From: Mesorhizobium muleiense
Lineage (GTDB): Bacteria; Pseudomonadota; Alphaproteobacteria; Rhizobiales; Rhizobiaceae
DNA: 60,556 nt
NCBI RefSeq assembly: GCF_900099905.1
Contig: NZ_FNEE01000033.1
Location: 1 to 60,556, forward strand
Direction: 5' to 3'
Shown: one piece after another, positions 1-8,073 of the stretch
How positions within the stretch are numbered: the first letter of the stretch is position 1
Layout of the letters: the number at the start of each line of letters is the position of its first letter
Notes under the pieces: model-generated
What the model was told of the DNA's origin: nothing
The model's database searches: none
The model's input: the letters and a program-made list of their open reading frames with translations, nothing else
Program-made: the position numbers and the translations under genes

Positions 1-2
1 AG

Positions 3-260
3 GAACTGGATCGCTGGGTACGGCGCAGGTTGCGCTGCATCCTGTGGCGGCAATGGAAACGGCCATGCACCCGGTTCATGCGGCTGATGCAGCGAGGATT
101 GACGGAGCAGCGTGCGCGTGACGGGGCCTCAAACGGCCGCGGCCCGTGGTGGAATGCCGGGGCCAGTCATATGAGCGATGCCTTCCGCAATGCCTTCTTC
201 AACAAGCTCGGGCTGATCTCGCTTCAAAACGAGCTTCGACGCCTAAACCACGCTTCATGA
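3..260 (+). CDS. ltrA: Group II intron reverse transcriptase/maturase, C-terminal part (cut by window edge)
   Basis: The reading frame is open from the window edge to a TGA at 258-260. It carries the C-terminal maturase (domain X-like) signature of LtrA-type proteins: LDRWVRRRLRCILWRQWKRP, then RGLTEQRAR, then GRGPWWNAGASHM, and a final FFNKLGLISL. In this family the protein binds its own intron RNA, promotes splicing and drives retrohoming. About 85 residues are visible; a full protein has about 400 to 600. The stop codon lies directly against domain V, as is usual. Whether the missing part is intact is unknown. Confidence 0.85.
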   Translation, partial: ELDRWVRRRLRCILWRQWKRPCTRFMRLMQRGLTEQRARDGASNGRGPWWNAGASHMSDAFRNAFFNKLGLISLQNELRRLNHAS

Positions 261-331
261 ACCGCCGTGTACGGAACCGTACGCACGGTGGTGTGGGAGG
301 GGGGACGCCGCAAGGCTCCCTCCCACCCGAT
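261..331 (+). ncRNA. Group II intron domains V and VI
   Basis: Domain V: the strands 261-273 and 278-292 form a 9-bp helix, a two-base bulge on the 3' side, a 4-bp helix and a GAAC tetraloop, which is the diagnostic shape of the catalytic domain. Domain VI: 293-301 (GTGGGAGGG) pairs perfectly with 318-326 (CCCTCCCAC), followed by CCGAT. A325, six bases before the proposed 3' end at 331, is the likely branch-point region. The pairing is read directly; the assignment rests on the known group II architecture. Confidence 0.85.
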
Positions 332-405
332 CGTGACATCAGCCGAAGAATGCAGCGGCCCAGAACGGCACTTGCATCCGCAACGGTCCGAGCTACCCTT
401 TGTCC

Positions 406-683
406 ATGACCGGCTATATGACCGCGAGCCAGAAGCGCGGCACGATTTACATCCGCGAACAGACGATCTTGGCCGCCGCATGCCGGAGCACAAATCCGGC
501 GCAGGCTCGCGCTTCACCAGCCGCTACGGCGTGCAGCGCCTGGTCTGGTACGAGGAACATTTCGACATTCGCGACTCCATCCGGCGCGAGAAGTCGCTGT
601 AGCGCTGGCCGCGCCAGTGGAAGATCGAGCTGATCGAGATGGCCAATCCAGAATGGTTCGAGCTTTTTCGCGGAACGGGGTGG
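406..683 (+). pseudogene. GIY-YIG nuclease-family gene, broken
   Basis: The frame from ATG 406 starts MTGYMTASQKRGTIYI, matching the GIY-YIG domain start of small stand-alone nucleases common in rhizobia. It then leaves frame around 445-460, where the usual IGVTNDL segment is scrambled. The protein continues one frame over as RRMPEHKSGAGSRFTSRYGV and LVWYEEHFDIRDSIRREKSL. It meets a TAG at 600-602, where related proteins have Lys, and resumes as RWPRQWKIELIEMANPEWFE. At least one frameshift and one nonsense change make it non-functional. The 3' boundary is approximate. Confidence 0.8.
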
Positions 684-1020
684 TGCCGCGTCGCTTCGCT
701 CTGGGATGACGAAGGGGGGATGCATCCGCTAGTCTCAAAGACGGGATTTATCGACGTTCGTTGCCGATCACCGATCGTCAACATCACTGTGTCGAGGAAC
801 CAGGTCGCTAAATTGCGCCTTTCGCAGCCTGCCGTGCCTGTCGGATCCATAGGCGTCGCTTAGTCTACAATTAACCAGGCAATGCCATCGAGGACGGAAA
901 GGAATCGGTAAGGCTGTTTATTAAGCCGATTGAAAGAGCTTCTCGATAGATTGGCAGTATCCGATCAGCCAACAGAGAAGTTGACGGAATTGCTGTAACA
1001 CCTGGAGTAGGAGCTCTCGA
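684..1020. other. Intergenic region upstream of pilA; no gene seen
   Basis: No convincing coding sequence lies here. The frame continuing out of the nuclease remnant stays open to 863 but has no recognisable content. The stretch should hold the pilA promoter. It contains TTAACCA at 871-877, which resembles a CtrA half-site, and a ribosome binding site TAGGAG at 1008-1013. Confidence 0.5.
871..877 (+). promoter_or_regulatory. Possible CtrA half-site (TTAACCA) upstream of pilA
   Basis: TTAACCA matches the first half of the alphaproteobacterial CtrA box (TTAA-N7-TTAA). A second TTAA at the right spacing is not present. In Caulobacter the pilA gene is controlled by CtrA, which makes the site plausible, but one seven-base match is weak evidence. 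Confidence 0.25.
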
Positions 1021-1203
1021 ATGTCTAATCTCATTGCACGTTTTGTGAAGGACGAATCCGGCGCGACCGCCATCGAATACGGTCTGATCGCCGCTCTCAT
1101 CGCGCTCGCCATCATGGTCGGCGCCGGCCAGCTCGGCACCGCGCTGAACACCAAGTTCAACGTTATCGGAAACGCGGTGACCAACGCCCCCGTCGCCCCC
1201 TAA
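1021..1203 (+). CDS. pilA: Flp/Fap-type class IVb pilin
   Basis: This 60-residue protein is the major subunit of a Tad-type pilus, assembled at the inner membrane and used for surface adhesion. A short positively charged leader (MSNLIARFVKDES) leads into GATAIEYGLIAALIALAIMV: the prepilin peptidase cuts after the Gly and leaves the conserved Glu and Tyr of Flp pilins (G-A-T-A-I-E-Y) at positions 5 and 6 of the mature protein. The rest is one hydrophobic helix and a short tail. The ATG has a good ribosome binding site (TAGGAG, 1008-1013). A strong hairpin follows, so pilA is probably also a separate abundant transcript. The peptidase gene cpaA follows. Confidence 0.95.
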   Translation: MSNLIARFVKDESGATAIEYGLIAALIALAIMVGAGQLGTALNTKFNVIGNAVTNAPVAP

Positions 1204-1230
1204 GGCAGCTAGCGGCGCTCAGCTGTTTCC

Positions 1231-1263
1231 AGATAAGGGCCGCCGCACTGGCGGCCCTTATCT
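1231..1263 (+). terminator. Hairpin terminator after pilA
   Basis: A perfect 14-bp inverted repeat (1231-1244 with 1250-1263, loop GCACT) lies 28 bases after the pilA stop. There is only a weak T-run, so it may act as a terminator, an mRNA-stabilising 3' structure, or both. Such an end would raise pilin mRNA relative to the downstream assembly genes. Confidence 0.7.
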
Positions 1264-1360
1264 AATCGTATCGGACGATTTGAAATTTCGGCCTCACCAA
1301 TCGTTAATCGGACATGCCTAGGCTGGGGCCGGCCACAGTTTGACCACAGGCGCCACGCCC

Positions 1361-1879
1361 ATGCTTGAAGCCCTGATCTTCGTTGTCTTTCCGTTCTGCA
1401 TGCTTTTTGCCGCGATCTCCGACATGCTGTCGATGACGATCGCCAATCGCGTGCCTGTGCTGCTTGTCGCCGTCTTCGCCCTGGTCGCGCCGCTGACCGG
1501 CATGGACTGGGCAAGCTATGGCTGGCATTTTGCCGCCGGCGGCCTGGTCCTCGCCGTGACCTTCGGGCTGTTCGCGCTCGGCGGCATGGGCGGCGGCGAC
1601 GCCAAGCTGCTGGCCGCCAGCGCCGTCTGGATGGGGCTGAACATCCACCTCGTCGAATATCTCCTGGTCTCGACCGTCATCGGCGGCCTGCTGACGCTCG
1701 CCATCCTCGTCTATCGGAAATCGCCGCTTGCGGCCGTCACAAGCCACAATCCGTTTTTACGCCATTTCGCCGACGAGACATCAGGCGTTCCCTATGGCAT
1801 TGCGCTTGGCATTGGCGGCCTGCTCACCATTCCGGCTTCCCCGTTGATGGCATGGGCGCTCGCAAGCCTGGCGGTCTGA
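1361..1879 (+). CDS. cpaA: Prepilin peptidase CpaA/TadV
   Basis: This 172-residue membrane aspartic protease of the type IV prepilin peptidase (GxGD) family removes the leader of the Flp pilin at the inner membrane. It has about five hydrophobic segments. The two catalytic Asp residues are visible in AAISDMLS near the N-terminus and in MGGGDAKLL. The small size, without an N-methylation domain, fits CpaA/TadV. The frame is also open from TTG 1340, but ATG 1361 gives the usual MLEALIFVVFPF start. No strong ribosome binding site was seen. It lies between pilA and cpaB, with terminators on both sides. Confidence 0.9.
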   Translation: MLEALIFVVFPFCMLFAAISDMLSMTIANRVPVLLVAVFALVAPLTGMDWASYGWHFAAGGLVLAVTFGLFALGGMGGGDAKLLAASAVWMGLNIHLVEYLLVSTVIGGLLTLAILVYRKSPLAAVTSHNPFLRHFADETSGVPYGIALGIGGLLTIPASPLMAWALASLAV

Positions 1880-1927
1880 TTCTTCCCGCGTCAGGCCTGC
1901 CTTTCACATTCGATTTGGCGTTTAAAC

Positions 1928-1950
1928 AGGCGGATTTGGCCGCCTTTTTT
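1928..1950 (+). terminator. Intrinsic terminator after cpaA
   Basis: AGGCGG (1928-1933) pairs with CCGCCT (1940-1945) around loop ATTTGG, and the T-run extends to 1950. It separates cpaA from the cpaB operon. Confidence 0.8.
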
Positions 1951-1985
1951 GCGGTCCGGACCGATGCCTCAAATTTATGTAAACC

Positions 1986-2020
1986 TTAAATTAATCACGA
2001 TCGTAAGTATTAAATTAACC
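1986..2020 (+). promoter_or_regulatory. AT-rich TTAA cluster upstream of cpaB, possible CtrA sites
   Basis: Four TTAA cores (1986, 1991, 2010 and 2015) lie 70 to 104 bases before the cpaB start, and the last reads TTAACC. The spacing between cores is not the classic TTAA-N7-TTAA, so this is only a candidate CtrA region or an UP-like AT-rich promoter element. Confidence 0.3.
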
Positions 2021-2089
2021 TTGTTTTGACGATTGCCGCTGCATGGTCCGGCTTGGCTAGTTTGTTTGCCAAGGACGAGGTTCGGACAG

Positions 2090-2902
2090 ATGCCAGCATC
2101 CCGACTGATCATTCTGGGCGTGGCGGTCGCCGCGGCGGGTGGCGCAGGATATGTCGCAAAAAACATGGTGGCGACGCCGCCGCCTCAAATCGTCGATTCC
2201 GGCCCCCAGGCGCCGGCAATCGCGCTGCAGGACGTGCTTGTCCTGTCCGGCGACGTTCCGATGGGCAGTCCGCTGGAGAACAACATCAGTTGGCAGTCCT
2301 GGCCGGCCGACGGCATCAACGCGAATTTCATAACCCGCGCCGCGGAGCCCGATGCGCTGGAGAAGCTGAAAGGCGGCGTCGCCCGTGTGGCGATGTATGC
2401 CGGTGAGCCGTTGCGGCGCTCCAAGCTGATCGGCGAGGGACAGAGCTTCATGTCGTCGATCCTGCCCTCCGGCATGCGGGCCGTCGCCACAGCCGTATCG
2501 GCCGACACGTCGGCCGGCGGCTTCATTCTTCCCAATGATTTCGTCGACGTCATCATGACCCGCAGGGCCGATCCGGCAGCCGGCGGCAGCGGCTTTACCA
2601 CCGAGACCATCCTCAAGAACATTCGCGTCCTGGCGATCGACCAGACCATCCAGGAGGACGAGGAAGGCAAGCGGACCAGGGTCGGCCAGACCGCGACGCT
2701 GGAACTGACACCGCAGCAGGCGGAAATCATCACCGTCGCCCAGCAGATGGCGGATCGCCTGACATTGGCGCTGCGGTCGATCACCGACACCCAGGAGAAG
2801 AATCTGGGCGAGGCCGACTATCTCGTTTCCGGCAATGGCCGGCGCGGAACAGTGCGCCTGATCAAGTCGGGCGAAGTTTCCGAAGTGGGAGCAAGGCAAT
2901 GA
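2090..2902 (+). CDS. cpaB: Flp pilus assembly protein CpaB/RcpC
   Basis: This 270-residue inner-membrane-anchored periplasmic protein of the Tad pilus has an N-terminal membrane segment (LIILGVAVAAAGGAGYVA) and an SAF-like domain. The region with EPLRRSKL, then LPSGMRAVATAV, then GFILPNDFVDVIM is typical of CpaB/RcpC. The family is thought to work with the secretin. ATG 2090 is chosen because an AAGGACGAGG site lies just upstream and the membrane segment follows at once; a longer frame starts at 2033. The stop overlaps the cpaC start (ATGA), indicating translational coupling. Confidence 0.92.
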   Translation: MPASRLIILGVAVAAAGGAGYVAKNMVATPPPQIVDSGPQAPAIALQDVLVLSGDVPMGSPLENNISWQSWPADGINANFITRAAEPDALEKLKGGVARVAMYAGEPLRRSKLIGEGQSFMSSILPSGMRAVATAVSADTSAGGFILPNDFVDVIMTRRADPAAGGSGFTTETILKNIRVLAIDQTIQEDEEGKRTRVGQTATLELTPQQAEIITVAQQMADRLTLALRSITDTQEKNLGEADYLVSGNGRRGTVRLIKSGEVSEVGARQ

Positions 2903-4416
2903 GGTTAAACGCTCCGGTCACACTGGCTGCGGCTCTCGGCCTGTTCCTGCTTGGAACGAATGCACATGGCCTCATCGAGGCGAATGCGGCAGGCGCCGAG
3001 GTGTCGGCTTCGACCGCCACCCAGCGCGTCAAGCTCGGTCTCAACAAATCGGTGGTCATCGACCTGCCGAGCGATGCCTACGATATTCTCGTCGCCAACC
3101 CGGCGGTCGCCGATGCGGTGACCCGCACCGCCAGGCGCATCTATCTCTTCGGAAAGGCGGTCGGCGACACCAACATCTTCGTCTTCGGCCCTAATGGCGA
3201 ACAGATTGTCAGCCTCGACCTGGCGGTCGAACGCGACGTCGCCGGACTGGAAGACTATATCAGGCGCTTCATACCGTCATCGAGCATCACGGTCGAATTG
3301 CTGAACGACAACGTCGTCCTGACCGGAACCGTGGACACTCCGCTGGATGCCAAGCGCGCGGAACAGCTGGCCACCATCTTCGTGTCCGGCGGTGAAGCGA
3401 CCACGGGACAGTATTCGCAGACCGCCTCCGGCGGCTCGGCCGAAGCCGGTGTCGACATCGACAATCCGGATTCCGAGCGTCGCGTCAGCCAGATCGTCAA
3501 CCTGCTGCAGATCATCGGCGACGACCAGGTGACGCTGAAAGTGACGGTGGCCGAAGTCAGCCGCTCGGTGATGAAGCAGCTCGGCGTCAACCTGATCGGC
3601 AGCGGCAGCAGCAATGGCATCAGTTGGAGCGCGTTGAGCGACAATTTCACCGGCCTGGGCAAGTCGCTGTCGAACTCTGGCCTGGCTATCGGCACCTCGA
3701 CGCTGGACGCCTATATCAACGCCATGGAGCAGTCAGGCGTCATGAAAACCCTGGCCGAGCCGACGTTGACGGCTGTATCCGGCGAGAAGGCGACCTTCAA
3801 GGTCGGCGGCGAGTACAATATGGTGACCGGCGTTTCCCAAGCTGTGTCCGACGATAACCAGACCGGTGTGAAGACGTATGACATCGAGAAGCTCGAATAC
3901 GGCATTGGCCTGGAATTCCAGCCGGTGGTGCTGTCTCCCGGCCGCATCAGCCTGAAGGTCAGGACGTCGGTTTCCGAGCCGACGACCGAGGCATCGGTAT
4001 CCTTATCCGAGGGTGTAACAAGCCCCGGCACGAACGTCCTGTCGCTCCGTAAACGCTTGGCCGACACCACGGTGGAGCTGCCTTCCGGCGGCTCGATGAT
4101 GATCGCCGGCCTGGTACGGGATGACATCAGGCAAGCCGTCAACGGCCTGCCTGGGCTGACCAAGATTCCGGTGCTCGGCACGCTGTTCCGCAGCCGGGAT
4201 TTCGTCCGCAACGAGACCGAGCTGGTCATCATCATTACGCCCTATCTGGTGAAGCCGGTGACGCGCAACGCCCTTGCCAAGCCGGACGACAATTTCAACG
4301 CCGCCAGCGATGGCGCCGGCATGTTCCTTGGCCGTGTCAATCGCGTCTACGGCACCATGCAGACCGACAAGCCCAACGGCCGTTACCACGGCGTCGTCGG
4401 CTTCATCTACAAGTAA
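2899..4416 (+). CDS. cpaC: Tad pilus secretin CpaC/RcpA
   Basis: This 505-residue outer-membrane secretin forms the channel through which the pilus leaves the cell. It has a signal peptide (MRLNAPVTLAAALGLFLLG), an N-terminal pilus/BON-like region (LGLNKSVVIDLPSDAYDIL and VELLNDNVVLTGTV), and a C-terminal secretin domain with MKTLAEPTLTAVSGEKATF, VELPSGGSMMIAGL and GLPGLTKIPVLGTLFRS. The length is normal for RcpA/CpaC. It overlaps cpaB by four bases and is followed 13 bases later by cpaD, so the genes are one operon. Confidence 0.95.
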   Translation: MRLNAPVTLAAALGLFLLGTNAHGLIEANAAGAEVSASTATQRVKLGLNKSVVIDLPSDAYDILVANPAVADAVTRTARRIYLFGKAVGDTNIFVFGPNGEQIVSLDLAVERDVAGLEDYIRRFIPSSSITVELLNDNVVLTGTVDTPLDAKRAEQLATIFVSGGEATTGQYSQTASGGSAEAGVDIDNPDSERRVSQIVNLLQIIGDDQVTLKVTVAEVSRSVMKQLGVNLIGSGSSNGISWSALSDNFTGLGKSLSNSGLAIGTSTLDAYINAMEQSGVMKTLAEPTLTAVSGEKATFKVGGEYNMVTGVSQAVSDDNQTGVKTYDIEKLEYGIGLEFQPVVLSPGRISLKVRTSVSEPTTEASVSLSEGVTSPGTNVLSLRKRLADTTVELPSGGSMMIAGLVRDDIRQAVNGLPGLTKIPVLGTLFRSRDFVRNETELVIIITPYLVKPVTRNALAKPDDNFNAASDGAGMFLGRVNRVYGTMQTDKPNGRYHGVVGFIYK

Positions 4417-4429
4417 GGGGGAAGCGGAC

Positions 4430-5167
4430 ATGTCTCGGTCAGCATTGAAGCCAAGGACAATCATCGCAGCGATGCGGTCCGGCCGGTCGCGGATCAGCCA
4501 GCCGGTCGTTCCGCTCCTGGCGGTTGCGGTCGCCGCATTGCTGGCGGGCTGCGCCAACCGGGACAGCATCACGGTCGGCGCTGTTCCGGACGACTATCGC
4601 ACCAACCATCCGATCGTCATTGCCGAGAAAAACCAGAAGATCGACCTTCCGGTCGGCGCCGGCGATCGCGGCATGACCGGGTCGCAGCGCGACACGCTTC
4701 TCGGCTTCCTGGATGGCTATGACAAGAGCGCCGCTCCGACCTTGACGATCTCGATCCCGAGCGGTTCGGCGAACGAGATCGCCGCGACCGCGGCCGGTCG
4801 CGATTTCGCCAGGCTTGCGATTGCCAGCGGCATCAGCCGCAGCCGGATCGTCATCACCACCTACCAGTCGGCTTCGCCCGAAGCGTCCGCGCCGATCCGC
4901 GTCGCCTATGTCACGGTGAAGGCGCAGACCGGCAGATGCGGACGCTGGCCCGAAGACCTGCTGCAGACCTCGGAAAACAAGCACTATGCCGATTTCGGCT
5001 GCTCGTATCAGAACAATCTTGCCGCCCAGATCGCAAACCCTACCGATCTGCTCGGGCCCCGCAAGCAATCCGTTATCGACGCAGAAAATCGCAGCGGGGT
5101 GATCGACGTCTACCGCGAGCGAGGCATTTCGGACGAGTTCCTCGGCAATTCGGAAGTCGAGTATTGA
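4430..5167 (+). CDS. cpaD: Pilus assembly lipoprotein CpaD
   Basis: This 245-residue protein is probably the lipoprotein partner (pilotin-like) of the CpaC secretin. An N-terminal hydrophobic stretch ends in the lipobox LLAGCAN, so the mature protein would begin at a lipid-modified Cys. The core has the CpaD-family pattern GFLDGYDKSAAPTLTISIP and, near the end, CGRWPEDL and YADFGCSYQNNLAAQIANP. ATG 4430 is used, with the purine-rich GGGGGAAG just upstream; an open frame extends back into cpaC but encodes unlikely sequence. It lies in the cpaB-F operon. Confidence 0.9.
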   Translation: MSRSALKPRTIIAAMRSGRSRISQPVVPLLAVAVAALLAGCANRDSITVGAVPDDYRTNHPIVIAEKNQKIDLPVGAGDRGMTGSQRDTLLGFLDGYDKSAAPTLTISIPSGSANEIAATAAGRDFARLAIASGISRSRIVITTYQSASPEASAPIRVAYVTVKAQTGRCGRWPEDLLQTSENKHYADFGCSYQNNLAAQIANPTDLLGPRKQSVIDAENRSGVIDVYRERGISDEFLGNSEVEY

Positions 5168-5216
5168 GCTTGAGCCGCGCCAGTTACGGGAAGACAAGTC
5201 ACGGAAAGAAATGACA

Positions 5217-6500
5217 ATGAGCAATCTTGCCTACGACACGGGGTTAGACGGCGGCGAAAGCTCGCAGCAGGATGTCGCCGCCATGCAGGCGCTGCGGCCG
5301 ATTCCGCGCATCTCGATCCAGGCATTTTGCGAGACCGAGGGCGTTGCCAATCCGATCGAGCGCGCCGGCGAGGATCGCCGCATGGCCAAGGCCCATCTGA
5401 AGGTCCATATGGGCGGCATCGCCACCGCCATCGAGTTCTACCAATCGGCGCCGACGCCGAACCTGATCCTGCTGGAATCGCGCAGCGAGCCGAAGCAATT
5501 GCTCGAGCAGCTCACGCAGCTCTCCGAATACTGCGATCCGACCTCGAAGGTCGTGGTCATCGGCCACTACAACGATGTCGGGCTCTATCGCGAGCTCATC
5601 CGCTCCGGCATTTCCGAATATGTCATCGCGCCGGTATCGATGGCCGATATCGTCAGCGTGATTTCGACGATTTTCGTTGATCCGGAAGCCGAGCCGATCG
5701 GCCGCTCGATCGCCTTCATCGGCGCCAAGGGTGGCGTCGGCTCCTCGACCATTGCCCATAATGTGGCCTGGGCGATGTCGTCGCTGTTCAAGTCGGAAGT
5801 GGTTGTCGCCGACCTCGACCTGGCTTTCGGAACCGCCAACATCAATTTCGATCAGGATCCGGCGCAAGGCATTGCCGAAGCCGTTTTCTCACCGGAGCGC
5901 CTCGACGAGGTCTATCTCGATCGGCTGCTTGCCCAGTGCGCCGAGCACCTGTCGCTGCTTGCAGCGCCTTCAACGCTCGATCGGGTCTACGATTTCGACC
6001 CGGAGGCTTTCACCCAGCTTATCGACACGGCGCAGCGCAGCGTGCCGCTGCTGGTGCTCGATGTTCCGCACGTCTGGACGGGCTGGACGAAGAACATACT
6101 GGTCAAAGCCGACGAGATCGTGATCACGGCGACGCCGGAGCTGGCCAATCTGCGCAACACCAAGAATCTGGCCGACATGTTCAAGCGGCTTCGCCCGAAC
6201 GATCCGCCGCCGAAACTGATCATCAACCAGGCCGGAGTGCCGAAGCGCCCGGAGATTTCGTCGTCCGACTTCGCCGATTCGCTCGGCCTGTCGCCGATGT
6301 CGGTCATTGCTTTCGAGCCGCTGCTGTTCGGAAACGCCGCCAACAACGGGCGCATGCTCGGCGAAATGGATGCCAGGAACCCGGTTGTCGGCATTATCAA
6401 CGAGATTGCGCATGTGCTGACCGGGCGCAGCGAAATCAAGGCAAGAAAGAAAGCGGGCCTCGGCAATCTCCTTGGCAAGCTCTCGCGCGGCAAGAAGTGA
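5217..6500 (+). CDS. cpaE: Pilus assembly ATPase-like protein CpaE/TadZ
   Basis: This 427-residue protein has an N-terminal receiver-like domain (about residues 15-150, with PNLILLES and ISEYVIAPVSMADIV) and a C-terminal MinD/ParA-like domain. The deviant Walker A motif GAKGGVGSS starts near residue 169 and DLDLAFG follows. In this family the protein helps place the pilus machine at the cell pole. Two ATGs compete (5211 and 5217); GGAAAG at 5203-5208 is two bases from the first and eight from the second, so 5217 is preferred. Thirty bases separate its stop from cpaF. Confidence 0.93.
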   Translation: MSNLAYDTGLDGGESSQQDVAAMQALRPIPRISIQAFCETEGVANPIERAGEDRRMAKAHLKVHMGGIATAIEFYQSAPTPNLILLESRSEPKQLLEQLTQLSEYCDPTSKVVVIGHYNDVGLYRELIRSGISEYVIAPVSMADIVSVISTIFVDPEAEPIGRSIAFIGAKGGVGSSTIAHNVAWAMSSLFKSEVVVADLDLAFGTANINFDQDPAQGIAEAVFSPERLDEVYLDRLLAQCAEHLSLLAAPSTLDRVYDFDPEAFTQLIDTAQRSVPLLVLDVPHVWTGWTKNILVKADEIVITATPELANLRNTKNLADMFKRLRPNDPPPKLIINQAGVPKRPEISSSDFADSLGLSPMSVIAFEPLLFGNAANNGRMLGEMDARNPVVGIINEIAHVLTGRSEIKARKKAGLGNLLGKLSRGKK

Positions 6501-6529
6501 TGCTTCCGGAGCGGAATTGGTAATCGATC

Positions 6530-8044
6530 ATGTTTGGTAAAAGAGGCAGCGACGACGGCAGCCGGTTCACCCCGGAATTCCGTCAGCCGGCACCTGCGCC
6601 TGCCGCGCCGGCGGCAAAACCTGCGGAAACGGCGGTTCTCGCCAAACCCGCACCGCCGCCGTTATCCGGCACGCCTGGCGTGTCTGCCGCGCCGCCCGCA
6701 CGCCGTGCTGTCGAGGCGCCGCCATTGGCGCCGGAGCCGAAAAAGCTCCAGCGCCAAAAGAGCGAAACCTACTACGACACCAAGAGCCAGGTCTTTGCCG
6801 CGCTCATCGACACCATCGACCTGTCGCAGCTCGCCAAGCTCGATCCCGAAAGCGCGCGCGAGGAAATCCGCGACATCGTCAACGACATCATCGCGATCAA
6901 GAATTTCGCGATGTCGATCGCCGAGCAGGAAGAACTGCTCGAGGACATCTGCAATGACGTGCTCGGTTACGGGCCACTGGAGCCGTTGCTCGCTCGCGAC
7001 GACATTGCCGACATCATGGTCAACGGCTCCAAGGACGTCTATATCGAGGTCAACGGCAAGGTCGAGCAGACCGGCATCCGTTTTCGCGATAACCAGCAGC
7101 TCCTTAACATCTGTCAGCGCATCGTCAGCCAGGTTGGCCGCCGCGTCGATGAATCGAGCCCGATCTGCGACGCGCGCCTTCCCGACGGCTCCCGCGTCAA
7201 CGTCATCGCGCCGCCGCTCGCCATCGACGGCGCCGCTCTCACCATCCGCAAGTTCAAGAAGGACAAGCTGACACTCGACCAGTTGGTCAAGTTCGGCGCC
7301 ATTTCGCCGCCCGGCGCCGAGATTCTCAAGATCATTGGCCGCGTCCGCTGCAACATCGTCATTTCAGGCGGTACCGGTTCGGGCAAGACGACGCTGCTCA
7401 ATTGCCTGACCAACTATATCGACCGCGATGAGCGCGTCATCACCTGCGAGGACTCGGCCGAGCTGCAACTGCAGCAGCCGCATGTCGTGCGTCTGGAAAC
7501 CCGCCCGCCCAACCTCGAGGGCGAGGGCGAGGTGACCATGCGCGATCTGGTCAAGAACTGCCTGCGCATGCGGCCCGAGCGCATCATCGTCGGCGAAGTG
7601 CGCGGACCTGAAGTGTTCGATCTTCTGCAGGCGATGAACACCGGCCATGACGGCTCGATGGGCACTATCCACTCGAACAGCCCGCGCGAATGCCTGAACC
7701 GTATCGAATCGATGATCGCGATGGGCGGTTACACGCTGCCGCAGAAAACCGTGCGTGAAATCGTGGTCGGTTCCGTCGACGTGATCATCCAGGCCGCACG
7801 TCTGCGCGACGGATCGCGGCGCATCACCCACATCACCGAGGTGATCGGAATGGAGGGCGACGTCATCATCACGCAGGACATCGTTCTCTACAACATCAAA
7901 GGTGAGGACGCGAACGGCAGGCTGCTGGGCGAGCACGTTTCGACAGGCATCGGTCGTCCGCATTTCTGGGAGCGCGCCCGCTACTATGGCGAGGAACAGC
8001 GCCTCGCCAATGCGCTCGAGGCGATGGAGAAACGCGCTGACTGA
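6530..8044 (+). CDS. cpaF: Tad pilus secretion ATPase CpaF/TadA
   Basis: This 504-residue cytoplasmic hexameric ATPase powers pilus assembly. The Walker A motif GGTGSGKTT lies at about residues 280-288, the Walker B region RPERIIVGEVRGPE near 346-359, and the His box HDGSMGTIHSN follows; all are hallmarks of the TadA/VirB11 type II/IV secretion ATPase family. The first 80 residues are Pro/Ala-rich and probably disordered. It follows cpaE and precedes the two inner-membrane platform genes tadB and tadC. Confidence 0.97.
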   Translation: MFGKRGSDDGSRFTPEFRQPAPAPAAPAAKPAETAVLAKPAPPPLSGTPGVSAAPPARRAVEAPPLAPEPKKLQRQKSETYYDTKSQVFAALIDTIDLSQLAKLDPESAREEIRDIVNDIIAIKNFAMSIAEQEELLEDICNDVLGYGPLEPLLARDDIADIMVNGSKDVYIEVNGKVEQTGIRFRDNQQLLNICQRIVSQVGRRVDESSPICDARLPDGSRVNVIAPPLAIDGAALTIRKFKKDKLTLDQLVKFGAISPPGAEILKIIGRVRCNIVISGGTGSGKTTLLNCLTNYIDRDERVITCEDSAELQLQQPHVVRLETRPPNLEGEGEVTMRDLVKNCLRMRPERIIVGEVRGPEVFDLLQAMNTGHDGSMGTIHSNSPRECLNRIESMIAMGGYTLPQKTVREIVVGSVDVIIQAARLRDGSRRITHITEVIGMEGDVIITQDIVLYNIKGEDANGRLLGEHVSTGIGRPHFWERARYYGEEQRLANALEAMEKRAD

Positions 8045-8073
8045 TTCATCTGCAGGCGTAGGGGCCAGGGCCG

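Larger units (their letters stand above)
1..331 (+). mobile_element. Group II intron, 3' end (5' part outside window)
   Basis: The end of a maturase reading frame is followed directly by an RNA that folds as intron domains V and VI, the normal order at the 3' end of a bacterial group II intron. The likely 3' splice boundary is at about 331, after the closing sequence CCGAT. The upstream part, including domains I to III and most of the protein, lies outside the window, so class and mobility cannot be judged. The intron sits next to a decayed nuclease gene and upstream of the pilus locus. Confidence 0.88.

Noticed and set aside
639..863. A separate small gene after the nuclease remnant
   Set aside because: Its first residues (MANPEWFELF) are the tail of the broken GIY-YIG protein and the rest has no recognisable content.
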